Shown here: piece after piece, positions 1-11,884 of the stretch
How the letters are laid out: every line of letters starts with the position of its first letter
How positions within the stretch are numbered: the stretch's first letter is position 1
NCBI GenBank assembly: GCA_947179155.2
Contig: OX359269.1
Coordinates: 29,566,017-29,630,016 of the forward strand
DNA length: 64,000 nucleotides
Direction: 5' to 3'
Origin: Hedera helix
Taxonomy: Eukaryota; Streptophyta; Magnoliopsida; Apiales; Araliaceae
The notes under the pieces: model-generated
The model's database searches: none
The model's input: only the letters and a program-made list of their open reading frames with translations
What the model was told of the DNA's origin: nothing
Program-made: the position numbers and the translations under genes

Positions 1-900
1 ACAATATAAAGCAAGCCAATGGTGCAGCCCAAAAATACTACTGGATCATTCACGCAAATCTTGGGCTATTCATCAATAATTAAAGTATAACAACTTTAAA
101 CAGCACAGCGTTAGGGTTTTTATGTCACTGTCAAGAAAGCTCCTAGATAAATATTCAAATACTCGTTTGGTTCTAAATTATAAAATTATTATTAATTTTT
201 TAAAAGTTAATTTAAAATATTTTTAACTTTAAAATTAACATGATTCATTTAAATTTTTAAAACAATAAATCTAATAACTAGTAAAATTCATAATTGTATT
301 GACATAAACTAAATAAATTCATCTCAATTTTAAGTTTGAAAATATTTGAAATTAACTTTTTAAAAGTCAATATTAATATTATAATTTAAAACAGATGAAA
401 TAATTAAGTATTTGAATATACTACTTCTATGGAACAAATAGATATGTTAAAGGAATAAATATTCAAATGTTTGAATATACTACTTCTATGGTACAGATAG
501 ATATGGGTTAAATTATTTTTTTTCCATTAAACTGAACTCAAATTTATAATTTATATATGTAATACTAAACAGATTTTTTTTTACATTCACCTCATTGAAA
601 AAAAAAAAATTACAAACCGTTACAAATTTTGGTAAATTATTTGACTTTGAACGAAAAAGCCAACATGTGAGAGAGCCTCTTACTATATCACATTTATGTC
701 AACGTGGAGATACATTGTGGGAAAAAAATTAAAAATATATATATATCAAATACTTGTGTGTAAATCCATATATATAAATCAGACAACAGTCACCGACATC
801 CAACCAGCAACCAGATATAATCTGTGACCACTATCCTTCATCGATTACGCTGATACTTATTTGCGATCGATAGCGGTCGTTGATAGGCAGTCGTAGATAG
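1..900. other. AT-rich non-coding DNA
   Basis: No supportable gene. A direct duplication of about 36 bp (near 412-447 and 471-508, both containing 'actacttctatgg') is the only clear structure. The stretch 780-900 is less AT-rich and leads into the transposon-like terminus at 901-916, so it is probably subterminal DNA of a decayed CACTA-type element. Confidence 0.6.
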
Positions 901-916
901 GCTATTTTTTGTAGTG
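901..916. mobile_element. Orphan CACTA-type transposon terminus
   Basis: Read on the minus strand this begins CACTACAAAAAATAGC, the conserved start of CACTA (En/Spm) inverted terminal repeats. No partner terminus is visible to the left within the window, so the element is truncated or starts outside it. Confidence 0.5.
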
Positions 917-1145
917 TTTTTTATTTCTCTTGCATATCCTCGTTGCAAATTCATGTTATCTTCAAGAAGCAGTAGAGAATTTAATAACCGTAATTAAAAT
1001 CGCTATTATAAAAATGAGATGAGATCCAAAATGATTGCTATGAATAAAGATGAATGCAGTTTTATTATTAAACTAGCGTCCACAGTATTAAACTGTGAAC
1101 GGTGAAATTTCAAAACATTGTTGTTTCCTTAAATAAGGCCCAGTC

Positions 1146-1276
1146 TTCACCATCCGCAGTATAATATTGCAGATGGTGAATGTATTAAATGCATGCTGAA
1201 GTTATTTTGGACATTAACTCTCGTCCGCAGTATAATACTGAAGATACATGAATATTATACTATGGACGAGAGTCAT
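1146..1276. repeat. Two adjacent short hairpins
   Basis: Arms 1146-1154/1172-1180 and 1217-1236/1253-1273 are inverted repeats. Both contain the shared core 'ccgcagtataat'. They look like remains of a small foldback element; no coding content. Confidence 0.5.
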
Positions 1277-1367
1277 TTAAGCCATTTAAACTGTCATATC
1301 TTAGCCAAGACGGTTAAGATTTATTATAAGAATAGTTCTATTTTTACAATTTTGTCAATGAATCAGT

Positions 1368-1370
<3 letters not shown>

Positions 1371-1429
<59 letters not shown>
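1371..1429. repeat. (TA)n microsatellite
   Basis: About 29 uninterrupted TA units directly abutting the palindromic MITE at 1431. Short reading frames here merely translate the TA repeat. Confidence 0.95.
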
Positions 1430-1430
<1 letters not shown>

Positions 1431-1431
<1 letters not shown>

Positions 1432-1664
1432 GTTAGACTCTCCAACGAACCGAAAAAAAATAAACCAAAGACGAATCGACTTTAGCGACGGACGAACCGT
1501 TGCTAAAGCTTTAAGGGTTAGGGTGTTTGGGTGTTGTAACCGTTAAGGCGCCTAAGCGCCCTAACCCTTAAAGCGCCTAAGCGCCCTAACCCTTAAAGCT
1601 TTAGCTACGATTCGTCCGTCACTAAAGTCGGTTCATCTTTTCCAGTTCGTTGGAGAGTCTAACC
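1431..1664. mobile_element. Palindromic MITE with 20-bp perfect TIRs
   Basis: Both ends read GGTTAGACTCTCCAACGAAC in inverted orientation, and the interior is partly self-complementary ('gacgaaccgt' against 'acgattcgtc'). A duplicated block 'aaagcgcctaagcgccctaacccttaaagc' type repeat lies at the centre. It is flanked by TA repeats on the left and GT repeats on the right, so no target duplication can be defined. Superfamily not assignable; Mutator-like foldback is possible. Confidence 0.75.
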
Positions 1665-1678
1665 GTGTGTGTGTGTGT

Positions 1679-1735
<57 letters not shown>
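1665..1735. repeat. (GT)n(TA)n compound microsatellite
   Basis: GT repeat with one CT interruption running into a TA repeat. Reading frames across it encode only Thr-His and Tyr-Ile runs and are not genes. Confidence 0.95.
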
Positions 1736-1752
1736 AGTAGTCCCCTTCTCCA

Positions 1753-1914
1753 GCGAACCTTAAAAAGCGAATTAAAGACGAACCGTCGTCTTTGGTATCT
1801 ATGGCGACGGTTCGACCCGTCGCCATAGCCATGCACTCTATGACGACGGGTCGAACCATCGCCATAGATACCAAAGACAACGATTCGTTTTTAGTTTGCT
1901 TTTTAAAGTTCGCT
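1753..1914. mobile_element. Long-hairpin foldback MITE
   Basis: Arms 1789-1828 and 1838-1877 are inverted repeats matching at about 38 of 40 positions with a 9-base loop. Outer arms (1753-1788 and 1878-1914) pair less well. Each inner arm is itself nearly palindromic ('ctatggcgacgg...ccgtcgccatag'). A transcript would form a near-perfect hairpin of about 80 bp. Confidence 0.7.
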
Positions 1915-2032
1915 TTTGAAAATTTTTCTATATATAAGTATGTATATTTCTATTTTCAAACTCATGGACTCAAATCATAATAGATTTTGGGATGTTTAGA
2001 TTCAAATCAATAATAGCTATTTACCTCCGATC

Positions 2033-2423
2033 CAGTGGCGAAACTAGGCGGAAGATAGTGGGGTCAATTGACCCCACTGAAAAAAAAAATTTGTTTTATA
2101 ATGTAGGATAAATTTTTAAAATTTGAAGTATTATATATAAATTGACACCACTCAAATTTTATAAATTTTTTATTATACGGTGTCAAATTAAAAATTTATA
2201 ATTTTCTCAATCAAATTTTAATCACATGACTCATATACCCTAAATATTTGTATCTCTTTCTATAATATTTTTAAACTAAATAATAATCTAATTTATATTA
2301 TTTTTTAAAATAATTAATGAATTAATTATTTATGAACAATTGTGATTAGAAAAATTTATTACGAGTCAATATAATGTATATATACCATATATTATTAGTT
2401 ATTATATTGTGATTGTAATATAG

Positions 2424-2469
<46 letters not shown>

Positions 2470-2609
2470 ACTTGAGAGTACAAAAGTATTAAAAAAAATT
2501 GGTTCGGGGGCAACGCCCCTGAACCCCCGTCAAATTATTTATCGTCAAATTATTTATAGTTTAGTAATAATTTTGACACCACTGGAAGATATTCCTGGCT
2601 TCGCCCATG
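2033..2609. mobile_element. Non-autonomous hAT element (577 bp)
   Basis: The left end CAGTGGCGAAACTAGG pairs with the right end (inverted CATGGGCGAAGCCAGG). A perfect 8-bp target-site duplication CTCCGATC lies at 2025-2032 and 2610-2617. Eight-base duplications and this terminus type are typical of hAT MITEs. The interior is AT-rich with a TA/TG microsatellite at about 2424-2469 and has no coding capacity. Confidence 0.9.
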
Positions 2610-2617
2610 CTCCGATC

Positions 2618-5400
2618 CCCTAATTTCTTAAAATCGTTAAATTTTGCATATTCTTTGTGTTTGAAAACAGGGAGAGGGCGTGGGATCTCTTAAAAAAGTT
2701 CCAAACTAATCTTGTGGAAGAAATCCTTACCAATTACCATGGTTGGTCGGATGAGTAGATTGGAGATTTTTTAGATCTGATTTTTCCTTGAGTTTTTTTT
2801 TTAGGTTTTTTGTTGGGCGATGTTGGTCCGTGTACTCGGGACAAAAATAAAATCTATGGCGAATCGATCAAAGGGCTCTTTCAAAGTAAGCATGTAGGCG
2901 AGTTTCTTTTTCCTTCTTTCTCCTTCTAACAAAATCATGGATTTTCCTTTACATTTTTTATTTTATGCTTAAATTTAAGTATAATTTTTTAATTTGTTCG
3001 TGTAAGTTTTTTAATTTATGTAAGAGTAATTTTTTAAATGTATAAATTAGTTAAAAATAAGTTATTTCTTAATTCTTAATAGAAGTCATCACTATTACAT
3101 CATGTTTTAATTTATTAAATAATTTATATAACCGTACAATGTGGTGTCATATAAATATTTAACACCTTTGGAAAGTCAAATAATTAACTAATGAATATTT
3201 AAGAGATATTTTTAAGAGAAATTTAAAGAAGTACGTTTGTTACACTTCTTAATATTGATTTTTAAAAAATTAATTTTAACTCAAAATTAAGATGAATTAA
3301 TTTAATTTATGTTAATATAATTATAAATATTATAAATTAATTAAAAATTATTATTAATTTATAAATTTTATTATTTTAAAATTTTAAATAAATATTAACA
3401 CGTGCCCGCACAGATATTTGTGGGGAACTTGATAACGAGTTGGCGTATTATTTTGTACAAATATCTGATGGGACTTTTTTTTTAGTTTTTTTTTTTATGA
3501 AAATAAAATAGTCTACCATACTTTATTATATTCATGAAAAAATAATTGCATTTTTATAGCAGGTGAGCTATCATGTGTTTGTGCAATTTTATTGACTACA
3601 CAGTACACACCGCAAACAATTTAACCAATCACGGCAATCCTAACCAATCATTGTAGTGGATTTATCTGTCACGATTAAAACAAAAATAAATTTATAAATA
3701 TATCTATTTTACACGTTTTTTCTCAAGACGTAAGTTTAAAAGACTTTAGACGAATAAAATTAACATGTAAATCTCTCTCCCTCTAATATTTATTTTTTAA
3801 TTTTATTTATCTGAATTTGCGTTTTGAGAATGAGAGAGTAAAATAGATATATTTAGGTTTTAAGATTTATTCTTATCAAAAATAAAAATATTAAATTATG
3901 CTTAAACTAAAAAAAAAATAGATATTTCTAGACTCTTAAAATAATATTATGAGTACAACTTGAGAATAGTGATTTAAAAAAAACAGACAAATGAAGTTGA
4001 AAAAAACGTTCATATTTGAGTAGTGGTTGGGTTGTCATCTATCAGTGTGGATTTGATACTCTTATCTGGGCCGCACCGCGTGTTAGGTAATACGTTATCT
4101 TTTGTTTCTCTGACTTGTAGTAATAAATAAGAATGGCTATAAATAATGAGAAAACTAGTGGAATGTTACCATCACTTTGGACCATGGATGTTACTATTTC
4201 AATTTTTAATTATAATACTTAATCATTATAAATTATTACTTTTATTGTATCATGATAAAAATTCTGGTTGATTTTTTATACATATTAAAAAAGAAAATAT
4301 AATAATAAATTATTTATATTTAAATTCTCATTTAATTATATAATTTTCTACACGTGATAAGTAATGCTCCATAAATACGCATAGAGAATAGGAATATGAC
4401 AATTAATACTAAGGATATTATAGGTAAATTATTATAAAAAAATATATATTATTTAAAGTAAGTAGACATTTAATTTAGGACTACCTAAAATAATAATTAA
4501 AATTTTTATCTTGGGACGAAGGGAGTACATATTATTTTTGAGTTCTCATTTTATTTGTTTAATTATTATCATATATCTCATAATATTCTTCTTCTTTTTT
4601 TGTATAGATATTTTCTTCATCAGCGCTTAGAAAGTGTGACTTTGGTCGAAGTCCTAATCAGATTCTGAAAATCCCGACTAATTCTAAGGATCTGGTTATA
4701 TTACAGATTCGACATGATCCCAATAGAATATAAGTTATCTATCATATATTATAATTAATTGATATTAGCATTTTTATAAATACTAATGTAAATTGTTGTA
4801 TATTGTAGTGATGTTACATATATTATGGTTGTGAAATGTATTTCACAACTGTACTTGTAAAATTAGTCTACATCGACTATTATGTGGGCCAACACACCTC
4901 TCGCACATAAGAATGCAATTTGATAGGAGTTTCAGGGTTTTTATTTTATTAAATTATAAATATTCTAATTAACTAATATGTAGTTTCATTTGATTATATT
5001 ATAACTATTTTAATGTTATTTTTATATTTTCATTTCAATAAAGGTACGAGTGAGAGGAGACACGAGTTATTGCTATCCAGACACTCTTCTAATAGAAAGT
5101 ATGTTATTCGAATGAAGGACAATTTGAAAAAATAATGCGAAAAAATATTGTATAATATTGGCATAGACCATCTTGTACAATCTGAGCAACATATGCACGG
5201 GCACGATCCTTGATAGTACTCACATGATACTTGCCAAAAACTATAAGATCAGATTGAAAATGCCTTTATTATTTTCACATGATATTGGCCCCAACCCGTT
5301 AGAAAATAAAAATCAGTAGTCCTAATAGGGGCCCTCTTGCCCATTAAGTCGTATAGTCATCAAAGAAAATCAAACCAATCAATTTAATCACACCTAACTA
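2618..5400. other. AT-rich intergenic DNA, no gene seen
   Basis: About 2.8 kb without an open frame I can defend. Short less AT-rich patches (2650-2900, 4600-4740, 5045-5340) could be decayed exons or TE fragments but match nothing I recognise. The segment 4513-4527 ends in 'gggacgaagggagta', which resembles a Stowaway MITE terminus, but no partner end is evident. Confidence 0.5.
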
Positions 5401-5401
5401 G

Positions 5402-5457
5402 GCAAAAGCCAAACAGGAAAGGGAATGCATCAATAATATATATATAAGGGAATGCAT

Positions 5458-5505
<48 letters not shown>
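5402..5505. repeat. Duplicated 'gggaatgcatcaataa' plus (TA)n
   Basis: The motif occurs twice (about 5418 and 5448), each followed by TA repeats, the second about 40 bp long. It probably arose by slippage beside the LTR that begins near 5513. Confidence 0.8.
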
Positions 5506-5651
5506 TTGTATTGGTGTGATGTCGCAGACACTCAAAAATAAAAATTTACTTTAGTAAATATTTATGTAAAAATACAAGTAAAAGTCGATCTCACAGAGAA
5601 TGATTAATTTAATCTTTATGCTATTGTAAACCAAAATTGCCAAAATTTGTT

Positions 5652-5675
5652 GGGGGGGGGGGGGGGGGGGGGGGG
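5652..5675. repeat. 24-bp poly-G tract
   Basis: Uninterrupted run of G inside the minus-strand LTR. Such runs are assembly-sensitive and could form quadruplex structure. Confidence 0.9.
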
Positions 5676-5819
5676 TAATTAAGAAATAATTTAAATAATA
5701 TTAACTAAAGAAATCAAATATGCAAATAAATTAATAAAGTAAATCATAATAACAAACTTTAAGTTAAATTAACATCTACCATCATAAGTTAACACTGATC
5801 ATTCATTACAAGAAAACAG

Positions 5820-6180
5820 GTCATTGTCGCCAATGACCCATGTGCCGTCAGCAATGAGGTCATTGGCGACGGATATGTCCGTCGGTAATGTTGTCACCCC
5901 GTGCTCCCGTTGATCGCCATCGGCATCAAGGTCAGTGGCGACGGACTAATGGGCGACAGACATTCCATCTGCAGTGAGTCTTTGGTGACGGCATTGGCAA
6001 TGTATAGTCCATCGCTAATAACTCGTTTAATAATAAAATTAAAGAGTCATTGATGACAGACTGTCCATCGCCAATAACTATTGTCCGTCAGTAAAGAGTT
6101 TTTATTTTTTTTATTAAGCAGTCATTGGCGTCGGACTATCCGTCACCAATGATTATGTTCGTCCGTCGTCAATGACATTT
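5820..6180. repeat. CACTA left subterminal repeats
   Basis: Multiple copies of a motif close to 'gtcattggcgacgg' in both orientations, mirrored at 12410-12715. In CACTA elements such repeats bind the element's own transposase accessory protein; that role is inferred here. Confidence 0.75.
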
Positions 6181-6332
6181 TTTAATTTTTTAAAAGAAAT
6201 TTGTAAAACCCACTGTTCTTTTACATACATAAGTGTACTTGTTATAACCCAAAAATAACAAGTAATTCTTCACTAACGCAAACCAATAACCATCAAATAT
6301 ATATAATTAACCATCAAATGCATACATAATGT

Positions 6333-7818
6333 TAGGGGTGTAAACGGATATAAACGAATTCGAATACAGTAATATCCGTATCTGAAAAATCAATTTGTTA
6401 TTCGTATTCGTATTCGGTATTCGATAGGTTTTAAAAATGTTATCCGTATCCGGTATTCGAAGTAATATCCATTTCGATTTATTTTATTAGAATAAATAGA
6501 TTATTTGAATATTCAAGTATCCGAATTCGTTTATCAGTCACCTAATATAAAATTCATTCAAATTATTTATAAAAAAAATAAAATAAAAAATTTAATAATT
6601 ACTCATAACCAAATACAATTTAAAGTTTAAACTATATATATTAATAAATAAATATTAATTTATTTATTTTTAATAAATACAATAATCACTGCTCTAAATT
6701 ACACTTCAAATAAGTTTTTATTATGTTTGAAATCCTAAATACAAAAATGAATGATCTGCTTATTAATGTTTAGATGTCCACTAATAAGTAGATGTCCATT
6801 TTATGTGTTGATTTGGAGTAATACTGTAATGTGTATAAATATTTATAATCTATAATTATAATATTTAAATAATATTTATAACATTTATAACACTTGTTAA
6901 ATAATACATTTTAGATATATTATAACACTATATATAAGTAGAATAAGGGGGAAAATAATAAGTTTTAAAGTATAGTTCATTAATGAATGAATGTTAATTT
7001 ATTTGTTTTTAATAAGTACAATAATCAATACTCTAAATTACAATTCAAATAAGTTTTCATTATTTTTGAAATCATAAATTCAAAATTAATGCTCTACTTA
7101 TTAATGTTTAGATGTCCATTAATAAGTATATATCTATTTTATGTGTTAATTTGGAGTAATACTATAGTGTGTATTAATATTTATAATATATAATTATAAC
7201 ATTTAAATGATATTTATAACACTTGTTAAATGATGTATTTTAGATATATTGTAACACTATATATAACTAAAATGAGGAAAAAAAATAATGAGTTTTAAAA
7301 TACAGCTCATTAATGAATGAATGTTAATTTATTTATTTTTAATAAATACAATAATCAATAATCTAAATTACAATCCAAATAATTTTTTTTATTTTTGAAA
7401 TCTTAAATTTCAAAATGAATGTTCTACTTATTAAAGTTTAGATGTCCATTAATAAGGTGATATATATTTTATGTGTTTTGAGTAATACTTCAGTGTGTAT
7501 AAATATATATAATCTATAATTATAATATTTAAATGATATTTATAACATTTGTTAAATGATTTAAAAGTTATATTGTAATACTTGTTAAATAATATTTATA
7601 ATACTTGTTAAATGACATATTTTAGATATTTTTACTTTATAATAGTACAAATCCATCAACCATACCTAAATCAATTTATTTCAGTTTATTAATATTATAA
7701 TAAAAGTGTTATTTCCTACTTTTTAAAAGTGAAATGACATAGTTTAAAAATAATTTTCGTATACTAGTGAAAACTAATTATTATATATGGAATGCCACTT
7801 AAAAAAAATTATTTTGCT

Positions 7819-7853
<35 letters not shown>

Positions 7854-8112
7854 TTATTTGGATACGAATTCCGGATACAAATCAGAATTCGGATATCAGA
7901 TTCTGGATATCCGCTATTCGCCGGATATATTTACGGTCGGATGTTAAAAGAATACGAATACGCCTATATCCATATTCGTATCTATTTATTTGCAGATACC
8001 TTTAAACCGAACACAGATAAATTTAATTTTTTCCGAATGCAAATAATATCCATTTTTTTCCGAATACGGATGCAGATGAATACGAATTTTTCGATTACCA
8101 TTTACAGCCCTA
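6333..8112. mobile_element. hAT-type element nested in the CACTA
   Basis: Termini TAGGGGTGTAAACGG and (inverted) TAGGGCTGTAAATGG, with 8-bp flanks CATAATGT (6325-6332) and CATAACGT (8113-8120) differing at one base. The 1780-bp interior is AT-rich with no transposase. Subterminal parts are full of 'ttcgtattcg'-like repeats. It inserted after the CACTA was in place. Confidence 0.85.
6645..7640. repeat. ~335-bp tandem repeat, about three copies
   Basis: Units share 'tttttaataaatacaataatca', 'gtttagatgtcc' and 'ttatgtgtt', with homologous points near 6792, 7133 and 7463. They fill most of the nested hAT interior. Confidence 0.7.
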
Positions 8113-8389
8113 CATAACGTAATCACGTACACCATAAGATGTAATTAAATACAAAATGTAATCACTGTACAACCAAACAAATAGTTAGATATATTAAAGT
8201 AAAAATATAAACATAAATTAATCCATTGTCAGAATCATCATCGCCATCAACAGATAACCGAATATCGTCCATCGCTGTTGGCTCCACTCATGTCACGAGG
8301 CTCATCAACAAGACCCTACAAGATTAAAATATTAATTATGAAGTCACTAATGTAACAATATTTAAATAAACAACCAAGTGTTCTTTATA

Positions 8390-9210
8390 TATGTTAGGCA
8401 AACGAGCAGATAATTCAGCCACCGGAACTCCGAATCGAGTCCCGTGAGTTGTCACGTGTTCGAAATATGTAAGAGGTACTTCTCCAATGGTTTCGCTTTG
8501 TTTCGCCTCCCGTGGCCCGTTTTGGTCTAGTTTTCTTAAATTTTTCTAAATTTTATTTATACAAGTTAGGCAAATAAGTAGGTAACTCGATCACCGGAAC
8601 TCCAAATCGAGTCCCATAAGTTGTCAAGTGTTCGAAATATGTAAGAGGTGCTTCTCCTATGGTTTCGACGCCCGGGATCCGTTTTGGTCTAATTTTCCTA
8701 AATTTTTCTAAGTTTTCTTTATATAAGTTATGCGAACAAGTAGATAACTCGGTCACCGAAACTTTGAATCGAGTCCCGTAAATTGTCACGTGTTCAAATA
8801 TATAAGAGGTGTTTTTCCTATTGTTTCGCGTCGTTTCGACGTTCGGGACCTATTAAGGTCTAGTTTTCCTAAATTTTTCTAAGTTTTCTTTATATAAGTT
8901 AGACAAACGAGAAAATAACTTGGCTATCGGAACTCCGAATCGAGTCCCCTAAGTTGTCACGTATTCAAAACATGTAAGAGGTTCTTCTCGTATGGTTTCG
9001 TGTCGTTTTGACGCCCAGGACCCTTTTTGGTCTAGTTTTCCTAGATTTTTCAAAGTTTTCTTTTTATAAGTTAGGCGAACAAGTAGATAACTCAGCCATC
9101 GGAACTCCGAATCGAGTCCCGAAGTTGTCATGTGTTCAAAATATGTAAGAGGTGGTTCTCCTAAGGTTTCGCGTCGTTTCGATGCCCGTGGCCCATTTTG
9201 ATCAAATTTT
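8390..9210 (-). repeat. ~171-bp coding-like tandem array, five copies
   Basis: 'Gtaagaggt.cttctcc' recurs near 8469, 8640, 8800, 8972 and 9146, a spacing of about 160-174 bp. On the minus strand units translate to a 57-residue repeat containing GTRFGVPV.EL, LPNLYKENLEKFRK and APLTYFEH. Two units stay in one open frame (8553-8789), while others are shifted or stopped. The unit length near 171 bp, a multiple of three, and conserved residues suggest an ancestral repetitive protein or tandem exons. I do not recognise the protein. Confidence 0.65.
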
Positions 9211-9214
9211 CCTA

Positions 9215-10450
9215 TGGTATCTTTTCGTTTCGCCTACGGTATACTGTCATTATGACATTTCAAACAATTTTCCTTATCCATGATTTCTTCTATCCTCTTA
9301 CAAATTGTATAGGCGTCAGTATTACAATCCTAGACTTATACTTATTTTCATCTTTTGGCTGTAAACAATGAAAAACTATGGCTAAAATCCATTTCCATGA
9401 AAGAAGAAAAATTAGGAAAAACTATGGATAAGATCTTTCTCGGCTCCCATTTCAAAACAAGACCATTTACTGATAAAAAAAAAATGTATATGATGATGAA
9501 AAAAATTAGAAATTAGAGAAATGGTTACCTTTAGATGGATAAGAGTGGTGATTTCTTGAAGCTTTGAATCAATTAAACAAGCAGTTAGCCACAGTGGAGA
9601 GGAAGACGCCCAAAAATCAGTAGCCCAAATCTATCGCCCAAATCAGTCGCCCACTTGCCTCGTTCGCTCATGCCTTCGCTGCCATTGTATGTCAGTACAA
9701 TGGAAGAAGAAAAGGAAAAGGGAGGACTTATATATACTCTTTTAACATATAATATAAAAACATCACATAGTAAGAAGACCTAACTTGTTAAGCACAATAA
9801 ATTTGATCAATCTCTATAGCTTCTCTAAAAACCTACAAGACAAAAACAAACATAAGAAGTAAGAAGGAAAATTAGATAGTTGAATTTCCTTTTAACTTTG
9901 AGGAAGATTAACATACTTATACAGAATACAAAAATGGATCTACACACGTACATTTGAAATACAAATGTATATATATATTGCACATGTATATATAGTTCCA
10001 AGGACAACATAAATCAGATCCACCTACTAGCACGTGATCAAAATAAGCTGTGACATTTTCATGCATATTAAGAAAATTAAAGTTGAAAAGAGAGGATAAA
10101 ATAAGTTCCAAATCTACCCTTAGTGGACCCCGAGCACTAATGAGTGGTTTTCCTTCTTCAACTAGTAGACCCATTTTTAGGGTAAAACAGTCCTTATAAC
10201 ATATTTAATATTAACTCATGCACTTTTTCAACTCAGATCCACTTTTGCCTTTGAGTTAAATGATGGTCATTCTCCTAAACTTCATGTATTTTGCTCGTAA
10301 CAAACACCAATGAAATAGTCAATAAACAAAAGCAAAGACTGTTCAGCTGAAGTTTTTTTCTTTTTTGGATAACTTTTAGGCATGACCCCCAAAGATAGAG
10401 CCTAAAACAAAATTACCAGATTCAGCAATGATATAATTCTTCATAATATG
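9215..10450. other. CACTA interior without identified gene
   Basis: Non-repetitive sequence between the tandem array and the captured GTPase exons. Short frames (9825-10174, minus) match nothing I know. The last exon of the captured GTPase, encoding the C-terminal tail and lipidation motif, would be expected here but I could not find it. Confidence 0.45.
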
Positions 10451-10456
10451 AGTTAC

Positions 10457-11444
10457 CTGTTGAGTCATAGAGCTGCACTCTATGTAAGCTGCTGCACCAG
10501 TTTGTTTCCTCAGGCTCCTCCCCCTATATATTTATATATATTTAGTTTGGTTAAAACTTCTTTTGCATCATATAAATAATGTGGTCTCATAGTCAAATTG
10601 ATATATAGGGAAAGGAGTATATACTTGAGAAGTCGTTATGATATTTTATGCCATATGATCAACTAGATATTCTCTATCTTAACGAAGATCTGGGGAAAGT
10701 AAAAAAACGTGGTTCAATCTAATGCTAAAATAGAAATATATAGAATTAACCCCACCGATTTGCAAATCTAATTACAAATATAATATCTAGTAATATCCCT
10801 AGCTTTGTTCCCACAAGTACAATTGGAACATTGGGTGCAAATCGACAAAGCTCTGGCATCCACTGCAGAAATATTGGAGAGTAACACTAATTATTTGTAG
10901 ACCATATCTACATCAAATTAAGAAATGAAAGCTCTCTACTTGATAACATCAAATCAATTTTCAAGCATAAGAAAAATATCAAAGATTAAGACATGATATA
11001 ATCTAACAAAGTGCGAAGCAAACAATCATGAATATTTATATGAATGATAAAGACTAATTCAAATTTGAACATCCGCATTACAGCGGAAAAAGTAGGGGAA
11101 AAAAGTAAAATTAGAAGAACAAACAAAGGAATAGGCATTAGAGCTGAAATGAGTACACCTTCTTGAAGACATTTTCATAAATTGCCCTGCTGATTAAAGA
11201 AAAAGCTAACACAAATATGTATATGCACCTCTATAACTCAGAGGCCTCAACCTGCTATAATCTTCCTGGCCTATAAATCAAGCAACAGAAACAATTAGGC
11301 AACAATAAAGTACACTGAAAACCTAATTTCCAAATCTTAAAACCCAATACTCAGCAAAAGATGAAAAGGTACCAGCAGTGTCCCATAATCCCAAGTTGAC
11401 AATGCTCCCATCCACAGCCACATTAGCACTAAAATTATCAAACA
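10457..11444 (-). pseudogene. Captured ROP/RAC small GTPase gene fragment
   Basis: Five exon-like blocks, minus strand in transcript order: 11444-11373 (FDNFSANVAVDG and GLWDTAG, switch I end to switch II), 11270-11159 (GQEDYSRLRPLSY, SLISRAIYENV), 10862-10799 (WMPELCRFAPNVPIVLVGTKL, the base-binding TKxD region), 10689-10625 (REYLVDHM, NIITTSQ) and 10523-10457 (LRKQTGAAAYIECSS). These are diagnostic for plant Rho-type GTPases, which signal at the plasma membrane. Most junctions keep AG and GT signals. Lesions: the second block has two extra bases, the fourth has two stops, the fifth one extra base, and the donor after the third is GG. Exon 1 with the P-loop and the C-terminal exon are absent. 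It cannot encode an active GTPase and was carried by the CACTA element. Confidence 0.85.
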
Positions 11445-11884
11445 CTATTTATTTCAGTAAAGATTGTAAATGGAATAATTTGAAACACTTTCTTATAAAA
11501 CATAATATAAAACAAAAAACAAAATTAACCATTTGTCAATTGTATCATCAGAAACACATGCGATTTACAAGACGTCAAACATACAAACAACTTGGTCCAA
11601 GAAACTGAATGCAAAATAACAAAGAAACTAGAGAACAGATATAGTTTATTGTGTAATTAAAATTTACAGTTTATTGACAGTAAAACAGACAAGGTCGCTA
11701 ATGATTAATCAAGTCTTAGATTAAGGTAAGGTTTGCAGGTTTTTATATAATTTTTGAAAATAGTGTCTTAATCTATGCTTCTGAGTTTAAATTTGGAAAG
11801 ACAGTAGAATAAAGTGTCCCAACTATAGGTAAAAACCAACCCAAAACTTAAAATAAAAACCAATTTGGTAGTGAGAAGCCTAAA

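Noticed and set aside
1193..1546. 117-codon open frame across the TA microsatellite
   Set aside because: A large part is poly Tyr-Ile from TA repeats and the rest lies in a MITE.
4513..4527. Stowaway MITE candidate
   Set aside because: Only one terminus-like sequence is visible; no partner end or TA duplication pair was found.
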